NCBI RefSeq assembly: GCF_002295115.1
Contig: NZ_NSFV01000004.1
Coordinates: 186,001 to 250,000, forward strand
Direction of reading: 5' to 3'
DNA: 64,000 bases
Origin: Mesorhizobium sp. WSM4311
Lineage (GTDB): Bacteria; Pseudomonadota; Alphaproteobacteria; Rhizobiales; Rhizobiaceae
Within the stretch, counting starts at the first letter, position 1, and every line of letters starts with the position of its first letter. Both the position numbers and the translations under genes were made by a program. This document shows positions 17,172-26,770 of this stretch, one piece after another. Below the pieces are notes generated by a model, which was given only the letters and a program-made list of their open reading frames with translations, was not told the DNA's origin and ran no database searches.

Positions 17172-18701
17172 ATGAAAATCAACAGACGCGAATTGCTGGG
17201 ATACAGTGCCGCGGCACTCGGCGTGGCCGCGGTTGGCCTGCCGAAAATAGCCAAGGCGGCGGCCGGCGAACTGACCATCGCATACAATGTCAACCTGCCG
17301 TCCTGGGATCCGACCACTGGGCCCTCGGCCGTCAACCCGACGATCCAGGGCCTCTACCAGTCGGTGTTCGACCAGTTTATCCCGCAGAAGCCCGACCTGT
17401 CCTTCGCCCCTGGCCTGCTCACCGAATGGGGCTGGAACGACGACCGCACCAAGGTGATGATGACGGTGCGCGAGGGCGTGAAATGGCATGACGGCTCACC
17501 CTTCACGCCCGAGGACGTTGTCTGGTCGCTGCAGCGCGCGGGCGACGAGAAGACCGGCAACCCGATCCAGTTCGTCTGGAAGAACGTCAGCAACTTCAAG
17601 ATCGACGGCAACAAGATCACTGGCGACGTGGTGCAGTTCGACCCGGTCTATTTCAAATGGATGTCGTTCCTGACCGGCTACATCCTGCCGAAGGCCTATT
17701 ATGAGAAGGTCGGCGCCGAAGGCTTCGAGAAAGCGCCGATCGGCACCGGCCCCTACATGGTGGAAAAGTTCGAGCGCAACGCCTTCCTGCGGCTGAAGGC
17801 CAATCCGAACTATTGGGGCGGCAAGCCGGCTTTCGAGAATGTGACGATCAAGTTCGTCACCGACGCGGCGAGCCGCGTCGCCGAGATCGAATCCGGCTCC
17901 TCGCAGGTGACGCTCGAAATCCCCTACGAGGAATATGACCGCCTGATCGCCAAGGGCGGACTTGCCGGCTCGATCAAGAATGTTTCCGACATCGGCATGA
18001 TCTTCTTCAACGACATCGAGGCGATGCTGGACAAGAACGTGCGCCAAGCAGCCGTGATGGCGGTGGACAAGGAGCTTCTGGTCAAGCGGCTGCTGCGCGG
18101 CTACGGCCAGCCGATCGCCACGCTGGAGACGCCGGAATACACGGCCTACGATGCGTCGATCAAGGTCGAGCACAATCCGGAAAAGGCCAAGGAGTTGCTT
18201 GCAGCCTCCGGCTATTCGCCGGAAAAGCCGGTCAAGTTCACCATCCAGACGACCAAGGGCTTCAAGCCCAAGGATTATGAGATGATCCAGGCGATCGTCG
18301 GCATGTGGCGCAAGGTCGGCATCGAAGCGACGATCGAAGTCTACGAGATCGCCAAGCACTACGAACTGCGCGCCGCCGACAAGCTGGCGCCGGCGGCCTT
18401 CTACAATTGGGGCAACGCCATCGGCGACCCGACGACCTCGACCGGCTTTGCCATGTACGGGCCGAGCCCGCACTCGGTGTGGGACAGCCAGGACCTGATC
18501 GACATGATCAACCCGCTGTGGGGCGAGAAGGACGAGGCCAAGCGCATCGCCGGCTGGAAGGCGGTCGACAAATACATCGCCGAGCAGGCCTATGTGCTGC
18601 CGCTTATGCAGTATGCGCAGCCGATCGTGCATGCCAAGGGCGTCAAGGTGGTGCAGCATGTCTCCGGCGCGTTGCTGCCGGCACTGATGACCCCGGCCTG
18701 A
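17172..18701 (+). CDS. ABC transporter substrate-binding protein, family 5 (peptide/opine/nickel type)
   Basis: This 509-residue protein begins with a twin-arginine-like leader (NRRELLGYSAAALGVAAVG) and continues with the family 5 extracellular solute-binding fold: VREGVKWHDGSPFTPEDVVWSL, and AVMAVDKELLVKRLL in the second half. It binds its ligand in the periplasm and delivers it to the permeases encoded at 18870 and 19870. The binding protein gene is separated from the permease genes by a hairpin-forming repeat, which could raise its expression relative to them. The family binds peptides, opines, sugars or metal complexes; the setting favours a metabolite used by the island. Confidence 0.9.
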   Translation: MKINRRELLGYSAAALGVAAVGLPKIAKAAAGELTIAYNVNLPSWDPTTGPSAVNPTIQGLYQSVFDQFIPQKPDLSFAPGLLTEWGWNDDRTKVMMTVREGVKWHDGSPFTPEDVVWSLQRAGDEKTGNPIQFVWKNVSNFKIDGNKITGDVVQFDPVYFKWMSFLTGYILPKAYYEKVGAEGFEKAPIGTGPYMVEKFERNAFLRLKANPNYWGGKPAFENVTIKFVTDAASRVAEIESGSSQVTLEIPYEEYDRLIAKGGLAGSIKNVSDIGMIFFNDIEAMLDKNVRQAAVMAVDKELLVKRLLRGYGQPIATLETPEYTAYDASIKVEHNPEKAKELLAASGYSPEKPVKFTIQTTKGFKPKDYEMIQAIVGMWRKVGIEATIEVYEIAKHYELRAADKLAPAAFYNWGNAIGDPTTSTGFAMYGPSPHSVWDSQDLIDMINPLWGEKDEAKRIAGWKAVDKYIAEQAYVLPLMQYAQPIVHAKGVKVVQHVSGALLPALMTPA

Positions 18702-18750
18702 GACTGACGACAAGGCACGCTGTTCCAAGACAGCGTGCAACTTACGCAGG

Positions 18751-18824
18751 CCCCCTCATCTGGCCCTTCGGGCCACCTTCTCCCCTCGGGGAGCAGGTGG
18801 CCGCCAAGCGGCCGGATGAGAGGG
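18751..18824. repeat. Rhizobial palindromic intergenic repeat
   Basis: Nested inverted repeats form a long hairpin: outer arms CCCTCATC and GATGAGAGGG, and inner stems TGGCC-CTTCG-GGCCA and CTCCCC-TCG-GGGGAG. This composition is characteristic of palindromic repeats scattered through rhizobial genomes. It lies between the solute-binding protein and the first permease of the same operon, a usual place for elements that stabilise the upstream message or partly terminate transcription. Confidence 0.7.
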
Positions 18825-18869
18825 CGTTTCGCTTAACCGATCACTGAGACAGGCCGGGCTTCAGCCAGC

Positions 18870-19877
18870 ATGCTCCTGCAAAGATTCCTGATCCGTCTTC
18901 TGACGATGCTGATCACGCTGTTCGGCGTGGCCATCGTCGTTTTCGTCGTGATCCGCGTCGCGCCCGGCGATCCGATCGCCATGATGCTGCCGCCCGGCGC
19001 GACGGATGACGACATCGCCCGCCTGCGCGCGCTCTACGGGCTCGACAAGACCATCGTGCAGCAATTCTTCATCTGGTTGTCCGGCGTTGTCCGGGGCGAT
19101 TTCGGCACCTCGATTTCGCTGCGGCAGGACGTGCTCGGCCTCGTCTTCAACCGGCTGCCGGCGACGCTGGAACTGGCCATCGTCGCGCTGATCATGGCGG
19201 TGGCGATCGGCGGTACGACGGCGGTCCTCGGCGCCAGAGAACGCGGCACGGCGGTGGAGGCAGGCATCGACATCGCCAGCGGGGCGGCACTTTCCATTCC
19301 CGATTTCCTGTGGGGCCTGGTGCTGATCCTGTTGTTCGGCGTGCTGGTGCCGATCTTCGACATTTCCGGCCGTGTGTCGCCGCAGCTCGACCTGCCCTTC
19401 GCCACCCAGTTCTATTTCTTCGAGAGCCTGCTGCGGCTGCGCTTCGACCTGACCTGGGACCTGTTGAAGCACATGCTGATGCCGGCGGTGGCGCTGGCGC
19501 TGCCGCTGGCGGCGATCATCTCGCAACTGCTGAAACAGTCGCTGAAGGAAGTGCTCGACCTCGACTATGTCGTGCTGGCGCGGGTCAAGGGTTTTTCCGA
19601 GACGCAGGTCATCCTGCGAGAGGCGCTGAAGAACGCCGCCCTGCCGACGCTGACCCTGGTCGGCGTGCAGTTCACCTTCCTGATCGGCGGCACCGTCATC
19701 GTCGAGCGGCTGTTTTCCTATGAAGGCCTCGGCAACATGGCGATCGATGCCGTCATCAACCGCGACCTGCCGCTGATCCAGGGCATCGTGCTGGTCTTCG
19801 CGCTGCTGTTCGTGCTGATCAATCTCGTGGTCGACATGATGTATGCCCTGCTCAACCCGAGGCTGCGCCATGGATGA
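18870..19877 (+). CDS. ABC transporter permease, DppB type
   Basis: The 335-residue protein has the DppB/OppB pattern: an N-terminal membrane helix (FLIRLLTMLITLFGVAIVVFV), the conserved segment RVAPGDPIAMM, and the cytoplasmic EAA-type loop EVLDLDYVVLARVKGFSETQ that contacts the ATPase. About six transmembrane segments are predicted. It forms the channel with the permease encoded next, whose ATG at 19870 lies inside the end of this gene. An extra stretch between helices 2 and 3 (ISGRVSPQLDLPFATQFY) is periplasmic. The family assignment is secure; the cargo is not known. Confidence 0.9.
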   Translation: MLLQRFLIRLLTMLITLFGVAIVVFVVIRVAPGDPIAMMLPPGATDDDIARLRALYGLDKTIVQQFFIWLSGVVRGDFGTSISLRQDVLGLVFNRLPATLELAIVALIMAVAIGGTTAVLGARERGTAVEAGIDIASGAALSIPDFLWGLVLILLFGVLVPIFDISGRVSPQLDLPFATQFYFFESLLRLRFDLTWDLLKHMLMPAVALALPLAAIISQLLKQSLKEVLDLDYVVLARVKGFSETQVILREALKNAALPTLTLVGVQFTFLIGGTVIVERLFSYEGLGNMAIDAVINRDLPLIQGIVLVFALLFVLINLVVDMMYALLNPRLRHG

Positions 19878-20718
19878 GGCCCGCACATCAAGACGCGGAC
19901 CGAGCCCCAGGCTGTGGCTCGCCGGCGGCTGGCTGCTGCTGGCTCTGCTGGCGGCGATCTTCGCGCCGCTGGTGGCGCCGCAGGATCCACTGGCGCAGGA
20001 TCTGATGCTGGAGCGGCTGCCGCCCTTCTGGCTTGATGGCGCCGAGCCCGGCTATTGGCTGGGCACCGACAGCCTCGGCCGCGATCTGTTGTCCCGGCTG
20101 ATCTTCGGCGGCCGTATCGCCTTCATCGTCGCTTTCGCGGCGGCCATCGCCGCCTGCCTCGTCGGCTCGACGCTCGGGCTGATCGCAGGCTATTTCGGCG
20201 GCTGGGCCGACCGCATCATTTCGCGCGTCGTCGATATCTGGATGGCGTTTCCGCCGGTGCTGTTCGCCATCCTCTTGGTCGCTGTGCTCGGCACCGGCCT
20301 CAGCTCCGTCATCCTGGCGATCGCCATCATCGACTGGACGCGCTTCTGCCGGGTGATCCGCGCCGAGGCGATGGGCCAGTCGCGCATGGACTATGTCGAG
20401 AATGCCCGCATCGCCGGCTATGGCCGCATCGGCATCATGCTGCGCGAAGTGCTGCCCAATGTGGTGCCGTCGATCGTGGCGCTTTTGTCGCTGGAGATGG
20501 GCATCGCCGTCATCGTCGAGGCGATCCTGTCCTTCGTCAATCTGTCGATCTCGACCGACGATCCGACCTGGGGCAGCATCATCGCCGAGGGCCGGCTGTC
20601 GATCCATCAGGCCTGGTGGGTGCTGGTGTTTCCGCTGATCACGCTGATCCTCACCGTGCTGTCGTTCAGCCAGTTCGGCGAAGCGCTGAAGGCCCGTTTC
20701 GACCCGGTGCTGCGATGA
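19870..20718 (+). CDS. ABC transporter permease, DppC type
   Basis: This 282-residue permease has an N-terminal helix (LAGGWLLLALLAAIFAPLVAP), the DppC-type GTDSLGRDLLSRLIFGGR motif, and the EAA loop with the segment GQSRMDYVENARIAGYGRI. It pairs with the DppB-type protein to form the transport channel. Its start overlaps the previous gene by eight bases and its end overlaps the ATPase gene by four (ATGA), so the five transporter genes are strictly coupled. I chose the ATG at 19870 rather than an upstream one inside the permease gene because it matches the family's N-terminus. Confidence 0.9.
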   Translation: MDEARTSRRGPSPRLWLAGGWLLLALLAAIFAPLVAPQDPLAQDLMLERLPPFWLDGAEPGYWLGTDSLGRDLLSRLIFGGRIAFIVAFAAAIAACLVGSTLGLIAGYFGGWADRIISRVVDIWMAFPPVLFAILLVAVLGTGLSSVILAIAIIDWTRFCRVIRAEAMGQSRMDYVENARIAGYGRIGIMLREVLPNVVPSIVALLSLEMGIAVIVEAILSFVNLSISTDDPTWGSIIAEGRLSIHQAWWVLVFPLITLILTVLSFSQFGEALKARFDPVLR

Positions 20719-21593
20719 GCGCCTGTCTCGACATCGCCAATCTCAGCGCCGTGCTGCCGAACGGCCAGCGCGTGCTGCGCTCAGTGTCGCTTGCCGTGCA
20801 ACCCGGCGAGGTGCGCGCACTGGTCGGCGAGAGCGGCGCCGGCAAGACGATGATCGGCAAGGCGGTGCTCGGCGTGTTGCCGTCGAGCGTGCGGCTCGTC
20901 GAAGGCGACATGCTGCTCGAGGGCGAAGACCTCGGCAGGCTTCAGCCCAAGGCACGGCGCACGCTGATCGGCGCCCGCACCGCGCTGATCCCGCAGGATC
21001 CGCTGACCGCGCTCAACCCGTCGCGCCGCATCGGTCCGCAGATGACCGACCGGCTGGTGCGCATTCTCGGCTGGAGCGGCGAGAAGGCCGATCGGCGCAC
21101 CCGGCAGTTGCTGGACGAGGTGCAGATCCGCGATCCCGAGCGCGTGCTGAAAAGCTATCCGCACGAGCTGTCCGGCGGCATGCGCCAGCGCGTGCTGATC
21201 GCGGCCGCCTTCGCCGCCGAACCCCGGCTGATCGTCGCCGACGAGCCGACGACGGCGCTCGACGTCACCGTGCAGAAGCAGATCCTGCGCCTGATCGCCG
21301 CGTTGCAGCGCGAGCACGGCACCGCGATCCTGTTCGTCACCCACGATCTCGGCGTCGTCGCCAAGATCAGCCAGAAGGTCTCGGTGCTCTATGCCGGTAA
21401 GGTGGTGGAGGAAGCCGATACGGCAGCGCTCTTCGCCGCCCCTCAGCACGCCTATACGCGGGCGCTGATGGCGGCGACGCCGCGCTATACCGACCCTTTC
21501 GCCTCGCTGAAACCCGTGGACGGAGCGGTGCTGGCTGGGCTTGCCGCCGAGATCGCAGCAGCAGACCTGGCGTGGAGGCGGCCGCATGGTTGA
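20715..21593 (+). CDS. ABC transporter ATP-binding protein, DppD type
   Basis: The 292-residue ATPase shows Walker A GESGAGKT near residue 38, the Q-loop ALIPQDPLTALNPSRR, signature LSGGMRQRV and Walker B LIVADEPTTALD, followed by the switch His in FVTHDLGVV. The C-terminal region after the nucleotide domain holds the oligopeptide-transporter extension (FAAPQHAYTRALMAATPRY). It energises the peptide-type importer together with the ATPase encoded next; their genes overlap by eight bases. All catalytic motifs are intact. Start at ATG 20715, in the ATGA overlap with the permease gene. Confidence 0.92.
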   Translation: MSACLDIANLSAVLPNGQRVLRSVSLAVQPGEVRALVGESGAGKTMIGKAVLGVLPSSVRLVEGDMLLEGEDLGRLQPKARRTLIGARTALIPQDPLTALNPSRRIGPQMTDRLVRILGWSGEKADRRTRQLLDEVQIRDPERVLKSYPHELSGGMRQRVLIAAAFAAEPRLIVADEPTTALDVTVQKQILRLIAALQREHGTAILFVTHDLGVVAKISQKVSVLYAGKVVEEADTAALFAAPQHAYTRALMAATPRYTDPFASLKPVDGAVLAGLAAEIAAADLAWRRPHG

Positions 21594-22422
21594 GCCGCTG
21601 TTTTCCGTACGCGGGCTGAAGGTCGCCTTGCCCGACATGACGCGCAAGCCGCTGATCGGCCGTGCGCCTTTGGCCGAAATCCTGAAAGGGTTCGACTTCG
21701 ACTTGCCGAAGGGCTCGGTGACCGGCATCGTCGGCGAATCCGGTTCCGGCAAGTCGACACTCGGTCGTGCCCTGGTGCGCCTGCTGGAGCCCAGCGCCGG
21801 CAGCATCGGCTTCGACGGCCGCGACATCACGCATCTGCCGGAAGCGGAGTTGCGGCCGTTGCGCCGCAATCTGCAGATGATCTTCCAGGATCCGATGTCG
21901 TCGCTCAATCCGCGCCGCACCATCGCCAGCATCATCGCCGCGCCGCTCAAGCAGAACGGGCTTGGCGACAATCTGAAGGCGCGCGTCGCCGAGGCGCTGC
22001 AGCGGGTCGGCCTGCCGCAGAGCTTTGCCGGCCGTTACCGCCACGAACTGTCTGGCGGCCAGCGCCAGCGCGTTGGCATTGCGCGCGCTCTGGCGCTGTC
22101 GCCGAAATTCGTGCTGGCCGACGAGATAGTCTCCGGCCTCGACGTGTCGACGCAGGCGCAGATCCTGACCCTGCTGGAGAAGCTCGCAGCCGACATGGGC
22201 CTGACCGTCGCCTTCATCAGCCACGACCTGTCGGTCATCCGGCGGCTGTGCCGGCAAGTCATCGTCATGCGCGAAGGCATGATCGTCGAAGCCAGCGCCA
22301 CCGACGCCTTGTTCGACAATCCCAGGCAGGCCTACACGCGCGACCTCATCGGAGCCATTCCGCTGCCCGAAATCGACGCCGGCTGGCTGGACATTCCTGC
22401 CGCCGCCAAGGCCCCGACATGA
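21586..22422 (+). CDS. ABC transporter ATP-binding protein, DppF type
   Basis: This 278-residue ATPase carries Walker A GESGSGKS, Q-loop MIFQDPMSSLNPRR, signature LSGGQRQRVGIARAL and Walker B FVLADEIVSGLD, with the switch His in FISHDLSVI. The Walker B continuation IVSGLDVS differs from the usual PTTALDVT but keeps the catalytic Glu and is common in DppF-like proteins. An insertion before Walker A (KPLIGRAPLAEILKGFDF) is also usual for this subgroup. It completes a full importer: binding protein, two permeases and two ATPases. The exported VOC protein gene follows after 77 bases. Confidence 0.92.
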   Translation: MVEPLFSVRGLKVALPDMTRKPLIGRAPLAEILKGFDFDLPKGSVTGIVGESGSGKSTLGRALVRLLEPSAGSIGFDGRDITHLPEAELRPLRRNLQMIFQDPMSSLNPRRTIASIIAAPLKQNGLGDNLKARVAEALQRVGLPQSFAGRYRHELSGGQRQRVGIARALALSPKFVLADEIVSGLDVSTQAQILTLLEKLAADMGLTVAFISHDLSVIRRLCRQVIVMREGMIVEASATDALFDNPRQAYTRDLIGAIPLPEIDAGWLDIPAAAKAPT

Positions 22423-22499
22423 ATGCATACACATGCCGAAAAGCGGGGTTCGGACATGCGACCGCAAAGACCCAGGTCCCGCCAATGGAGAGGACTGAC

Positions 22500-23099
22500 A
22501 TGAAGACGATACTTCGAAATGCAACGCTTGCCGCCGCTGTCCTTGGCGGCGCCGGCATGGCCTCGGCCGATTCGATCCCCGGCATGCGCGGCCACGATCA
22601 CACCGGCATCACCGTCCCCGACATGAAGCAGGCGGTCGACTTCTTCACCGAGGTGGTCGGCTGCAAGAAGGCAATGTCGTTCGGCCCGTTCGCCGATGAC
22701 AAGGGTACCTTCATGCAGGACCTTCTGGGCGTCGATCCCAAGGCCGTCATCGAGCAGGTCACCATGGTGCGTTGCGGCTATGGCTCGAACATCGAGCTGT
22801 TCAAATACACCGCGCCCGACCAGAAGGATCTGACGCCGAAGAACAGCGACATTGGCGGCTTCCATATCGCCCTCTATGTCGACGACGTTGCCGCCGCCAA
22901 AGCCTATCTCGATGGCAAGGGCGTCAAGACACGCATGGGGCCCCTGCCGGTCAAGCAAGGGCCCGCCGCCGGCCAGACCATTCTCTATTTCCAGGCGCCC
23001 TGGGGATTGCAGCTGGAAGCGATCAGCTACCCCGACGGCATGGCCTATGAGAAGGGTGCCGAGACGGTGCTGTGGAGCCCGAAGAACCCGGAAAAGTGA
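22500..23099 (+). CDS. Exported VOC (glyoxalase/dioxygenase-fold) protein
   Basis: The 199-residue protein has an N-terminal signal peptide (ATLAAAVLGGAGMASA, cut near residue 23) followed by one VOC domain: HDHTGITVPDMKQAVDFFTE, IALYVDDVAAAKAYLDGKG and a final WGLQLEAISYPDG. The likely metal ligands are His near residue 36 and the Glu of QLEAIS. VOC enzymes are normally cytoplasmic, so an exported form is unusual. The ATG at 22500 follows GGAG at 22487-22490; an ATG 15 bases upstream would not change the leader. It sits at the end of the transporter operon and ahead of a hairpin, so it may process or bind the ligand in the periplasm. Confidence 0.8.
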   Translation: MKTILRNATLAAAVLGGAGMASADSIPGMRGHDHTGITVPDMKQAVDFFTEVVGCKKAMSFGPFADDKGTFMQDLLGVDPKAVIEQVTMVRCGYGSNIELFKYTAPDQKDLTPKNSDIGGFHIALYVDDVAAAKAYLDGKGVKTRMGPLPVKQGPAAGQTILYFQAPWGLQLEAISYPDGMAYEKGAETVLWSPKNPEK

Positions 23100-23107
23100 C
23101 CCTTGGC

Positions 23108-23137
23108 GCGCGCTTGCGGGGCGACACGCAAGCGCGC
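23108..23137 (+). terminator. GC-rich hairpin after the transporter operon
   Basis: Eleven-base arms GCGCGCTTGCG and CGCAAGCGCGC flank an eight-base loop, starting nine bases after the stop of the VOC gene. No T-run follows, so it is a weak terminator candidate by the usual rule, yet its position at the end of the operon supports the role. Confidence 0.5.
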
Positions 23138-23171
23138 TGCCCGGTATCGGCATAATGATTTCGACATAAAA

Positions 23172-23185
23172 CTTTAAGCTTGAAA
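23172..23185. promoter_or_regulatory. Shared 14-bp inverted repeat, site 2
   Basis: CTTTA-AGCT-TGAAA lies in an AT-rich stretch 56 bases before the ATG of the CoA-hydroxylase fusion gene. Arms match the shared half-site TTTYA with one deviation from perfect symmetry. It is the only such site ahead of the operon that runs to the second MarR gene and the acyl-CoA enzymes. Confidence 0.65.
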
Positions 23186-23241
23186 TATTTTGCCGCCGGC
23201 GCGATACTCACCAGGCAGCAAGCGAAGAGGAGATCGCACAG

Positions 23242-25536
23242 ATGAAGGTTGCGGTTCTCGGCGGCGGTCCAGCCGGCCTCTACTTTGCCATATCGATGAA
23301 GCTCAGGGACGCCGCGCACGATGTGACGGTGTTCGAGCGCAACCGCGCCGACGACACGTTCGGCTGGGGCGTCGTGCTGTCGGCCGAAACGCTTGAGAAC
23401 CTCGCCAAGAACGATCCGGTCAGCGCCGTCTGGATCAAGAAGCATTTTGCCTATTGGGACGACATTGCCGTCATTCATGACGGCGTGCGCACGGTCTCGT
23501 CAGGTCACGGTTTCTGCGGCATCGGCCGCAAGCGGTTGCTGATCCTTTTGCAGCGTCGCGCCCGCGAGCTCGGCGTCAAGCTGATGTTCGAGACCGATAT
23601 CGCCGATCCCAAGCCTTACATGGAGTCTCATGATCTAGTCGTCGCCGCGGACGGGCTGAATTCCAGGGCGCGCAACACCTTCGTCGACATCTTCAAGCCG
23701 GACATCGACACCCGCAAATGCAAGTTCGTCTGGCTCGGCACCAACCAGAAATTCGACGACGCCTTCACCTTCATCTTCGAGAAGACCGAGCATGGCTGGG
23801 TGTGGGCGCATGCCTACCAGTTCGACAGTGAGACCGCGACCTTCATCGTCGAATGCAGCGAGCAGACCTGGGCTGCCTTCGGCTTCGGTGTGATGACGCA
23901 GCAGGAATCGATCGCGGTGTGCGAGCGCATCTTCGCCAGGCATCTCGGCGGCCACGCGTTGATGACCAATGCCAACCACATCAGGGGTTCGGCCTGGATC
24001 AATTTCCCGCGCGTGCTGTGCGAACGCTGGTCGTACAAGAACCTGGCGCTGATGGGCGACGCGGCGGCATCGGCGCATTTCTCGATCGGCTCCGGCACCA
24101 AGCTGGCGCTGGAAAGCGCGGTCGCGCTGGCCGAGTATGTGGAAACCGAGCCGGATCTCGATGCCGCGTTCCGCAAATATGAGGACGCACGGCGAACCGA
24201 GGTGCTTAAGCTGCAATCGGCGGCGCGCAATTCGCTCGAATGGTTCGAGGAGGTCGAGCGCTATCTTGGCCTCGATCCGGTGCAGTTCAACTATTCGCTG
24301 CTGACCCGCTCGCAGCGCATCAGCCACGAGAATTTGCGGCTGCGCGATGCCGAATGGCTGGGGGGTGCCGAAGAATGGTTCCAGCGCCAGGCGGGTGCCG
24401 GCGGCAACAGGCTGCGCCGGGCGCCGATGTTCGCGCCGTTCAAGCTGCGCGACATGAAGCTGCAGAACCGCGTCGTCGTCTCACCGATGGCGCAGTACAA
24501 GGCCGTCGACGGCTGCCCGACCGACTGGCATTTCACCCATTATGCCGAGCGCGCCAAGGGCGGCGCCGGACTCGTCTATATCGAGATGACCTGCGTCAGC
24601 CCGGAAGGCCGTATCACGCCCGGTTGTCCCGGCTTCTACGCGCCCGAGCACGAGGTGGCCTGGAAGCGGCTGCTGGACTTCGTCCACACAGAGACCGAGG
24701 CCAAGATCTGCGCCCAGATCGGCCATTCCGGCGCCAAGGGCTCAACCCGTGTCGGCTGGGAAGGCACCGACGTGCCCCTGGTGTCGGGCAACTGGCCTGT
24801 CATGGCGGCCTCGGCGATCGCGTGGTCGCCGCAGAACCAGGTGCCGAAGGCGATGGATCGCGCCGACATGGACAAGGTGCGCGACGAGTTCGTGGCCTCG
24901 GCCGAGATGGCCGACCGCTGCGGCTTCGACATGCTGGAGATCCATGCCGCGCACGGCTATCTCTTGTCGTCCTTCATCACCCCGGTCACCAACCGGCGCA
25001 CCGACGCCTATGGCGGCGCGCTGGAAAATCGCATGCGCTATCCCCTGGAAATCTTCCACGCCGTGCGCGCCGCTTGGCCGGCGGAGAAGCCGATCTCGGT
25101 GCGCATTTCAGCCAATGACTGGGTCGGCATCGAAGGCGTCACACCCGCCGACGCAGTCGAGATCGCGCGGCTGCTGCATGAGGCCGGCGTCGACATCTGC
25201 GACGTGTCCGCCGGCCAGACCTCAACGGCGGCAAAACCCGTTTACGGCCGCATGTTCCAGACACCGTTCTCGGACCGCATCCGCAACGAGGTCGGCATGG
25301 CGACGATGGCGGTCGGCAACATCTACGAGCCGGACCATGTCAACTCGATCCTGATGGCCGGCCGCGCCGACCTGGTGGCGCTGGCACGGCCGCACCTTGC
25401 CGACCCGTACTGGACGCTGCACGCGGCGGTGACGCTCGGTGACCGCGGCGTGAAATGGCCGGATCCCTATCTGCCCGGACGCGACCAGATCTACCGGCTG
25501 GCCGAGCGCGATGCCGCCGCGGGGCTGAAAGTATGA
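23242..25536 (+). CDS. Bifunctional salicylyl-CoA 5-hydroxylase / 2-aminobenzoyl-CoA monooxygenase-reductase type fusion
   Basis: This 764-residue protein fuses two flavoenzymes. Residues 1 to about 385 are a class A FAD monooxygenase: [18 protein letters not shown] at the start and [19 protein letters not shown] near 270. From residue 391 an Old Yellow Enzyme/NADH:flavin oxidoreductase barrel follows ([43 protein letters not shown]). The same plan is known for 2-aminobenzoyl-CoA monooxygenase/reductase, which hydroxylates and then reduces the aromatic CoA ester, and for salicylyl-CoA 5-hydroxylase proteins. The ATG follows GAGGAGA. It leads an operon with SDR, MarR, enoyl-CoA hydratase and probably acyl-CoA dehydrogenase genes. 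Which aryl-CoA it uses is not decided by sequence. Confidence 0.9.
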   Translation: MKVAVLGGGPAGLYFAISMKLRDAAHDVTVFERNRADDTFGWGVVLSAETLENLAKNDPVSAVWIKKHFAYWDDIAVIHDGVRTVSSGHGFCGIGRKRLLILLQRRARELGVKLMFETDIADPKPYMESHDLVVAADGLNSRARNTFVDIFKPDIDTRKCKFVWLGTNQKFDDAFTFIFEKTEHGWVWAHAYQFDSETATFIVECSEQTWAAFGFGVMTQQESIAVCERIFARHLGGHALMTNANHIRGSAWINFPRVLCERWSYKNLALMGDAAASAHFSIGSGTKLALESAVALAEYVETEPDLDAAFRKYEDARRTEVLKLQSAARNSLEWFEEVERYLGLDPVQFNYSLLTRSQRISHENLRLRDAEWLGGAEEWFQRQAGAGGNRLRRAPMFAPFKLRDMKLQNRVVVSPMAQYKAVDGCPTDWHFTHYAERAKGGAGLVYIEMTCVSPEGRITPGCPGFYAPEHEVAWKRLLDFVHTETEAKICAQIGHSGAKGSTRVGWEGTDVPLVSGNWPVMAASAIAWSPQNQVPKAMDRADMDKVRDEFVASAEMADRCGFDMLEIHAAHGYLLSSFITPVTNRRTDAYGGALENRMRYPLEIFHAVRAAWPAEKPISVRISANDWVGIEGVTPADAVEIARLLHEAGVDICDVSAGQTSTAAKPVYGRMFQTPFSDRIRNEVGMATMAVGNIYEPDHVNSILMAGRADLVALARPHLADPYWTLHAAVTLGDRGVKWPDPYLPGRDQIYRLAERDAAAGLKV

Positions 25537-26306
25537 CGGCGGCACCAGCGATCTCCGGCAAGCATGCGCTGGTCACTGGCGGTGGCTCCGGTGTCGGCCG
25601 GGCCATCGCGCTGGCGTTGGCTGGTACCGGCATCGACGTGACCGTCTGCGGCCGGCGCGACGCCGAGCTTGCCAAAGTGGCCGGCGAAAGCGACCGTATC
25701 TTCGGCATCGCCGCCGATGTCACCAATGAGGTGTCGATGGCCTCGCTCTACCAGAGGGCGGAATCCGAGCGCGGGCCGTTCGACATCGTCATTGCCAATG
25801 CCGGCATGGCCGGCAGCACACCGGCGCACAAGACCACGCTCGCCGACTGGCAGAAGACGCTCGACGTCAACCTGACCGGCGCCTTCCTGACGGTGAAGCC
25901 GGCGCTGGCCGGCATGGCCGCGCGCAAGACAGGACGGATCATCTTCATTGCCTCAACGGCAGGGCTGAAAGGCTACGCTTACGTGGCACCTTACGTGGCG
26001 GCCAAGCATGGCGTCGTCGGGCTGATGCGGGCGCTGGCGGCGGAGACCGCGAAATCCGGCGTCACCGTCAACGCTGTGTGCCCGGGCTTCGTCGAGACCG
26101 ATATGCTGGAAGAATCCATCCAGCGCATCGTTGAAAAGACCGGCCGCTCGGCCGGCGAGGCGCGGGCGAGCCTTGCCTCGACCAACCCGCAAGGCCGCTT
26201 CATCCAGCCGCAGGAAGTCGCCGCCGCCGTGCTGTGGCTGTGCGGCGAGGCAGCGTCATCGATCACCGGACAGGCAATTTCCATCTCAGGAGGCGAAACA
26301 TGGTAG
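25533..26306 (+). CDS. SDR-family NAD(P)-dependent oxidoreductase
   Basis: The 257-residue enzyme has the classical short-chain dehydrogenase elements: the cofactor motif [12 protein letters not shown] (TGxxxGxG), NAG in [10 protein letters not shown], the catalytic Ser in IASTAG, and the Y-x3-K pair in [10 protein letters not shown]. The C-terminal [15 protein letters not shown] is typical of the family. It overlaps the CoA-hydroxylase gene by four bases (ATGA) and the MarR gene by seven. In this setting it would act as a 3-hydroxyacyl-CoA dehydrogenase in ring-derived beta-oxidation, which is an inference from the neighbours. The ATG at 25533 was chosen for the overlap; the longer frame upstream lies inside the hydroxylase gene. 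Confidence 0.88.
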   Translation: MTAAPAISGKHALVTGGGSGVGRAIALALAGTGIDVTVCGRRDAELAKVAGESDRIFGIAADVTNEVSMASLYQRAESERGPFDIVIANAGMAGSTPAHKTTLADWQKTLDVNLTGAFLTVKPALAGMAARKTGRIIFIASTAGLKGYAYVAPYVAAKHGVVGLMRALAAETAKSGVTVNAVCPGFVETDMLEESIQRIVEKTGRSAGEARASLASTNPQGRFIQPQEVAAAVLWLCGEAASSITGQAISISGGETW

Positions 26307-26770
26307 CCGGCCCCCTGCCCGCACCGTCGGGACCCGGCAAGGACCGTCTGCGTCTGTGGATCAGGCTGCTGCGCGCCTCGCGCACGATCGAGGCCGAACT
26401 GCGCGAACGCCTGAAGAAAGAATTCGATACGACCCTGCCGCGCTTCGACGTGATGGCGGCCCTCTATCGCGTGCCTGAAGGCATGCTGATGAGCGACCTG
26501 TCGCGCTTCCTGCTGGTCTCCAACGGCAATGTCACCGGCATTGTCGACCGGCTGGTTTCCGAAGGACTGGTCGCTCGGGCCCGCCGCAATGGCGACCGCC
26601 GCACCTCCATGGTGCGGCTGACCGAGGAAGGCACCAAATCCTTTGCCACCATCGCCGCCGCCCATGAGGGCTGGATCGGCGAATTGCTGGGCAAGGTCAG
26701 CGAGGAGGATGCGCGCCGGCTGACCGGCATGCTGACCTCGTTCCGCAGCAACTGGGAGGGACGCGAATGA
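26300..26770 (+). CDS. MarR-family transcriptional regulator
   Basis: The 156-residue protein contains a MarR winged helix: [17 protein letters not shown], the recognition part [20 protein letters not shown], and the wing [17 protein letters not shown] with the D-R-R and L-T-x-x-G features. It lies within a degradation operon, overlapping the SDR gene by seven bases and the enoyl-CoA hydratase gene by four, and has a strong AGGAGG site. Regulators of aromatic-CoA pathways placed like this often respond to an aryl-CoA intermediate. It is one of two MarR genes in the island and is the better candidate for reading the palindrome 3.1 kb upstream at site 2. Confidence 0.88.
   Translation: MVAGPLPAPSGPGKDRLRLWIRLLRASRTIEAELRERLKKEFDTTLPRFDVMAALYRVPEGMLMSDLSRFLLVSNGNVTGIVDRLVSEGLVARARRNGDRRTSMVRLTEEGTKSFATIAAAHEGWIGELLGKVSEEDARRLTGMLTSFRSNWEGRE

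Noticed and set aside
18751..18824. A CRISPR-like repeat unit
   Set aside because: It is a single palindromic element with no array of regularly spaced copies; no cas genes are present.
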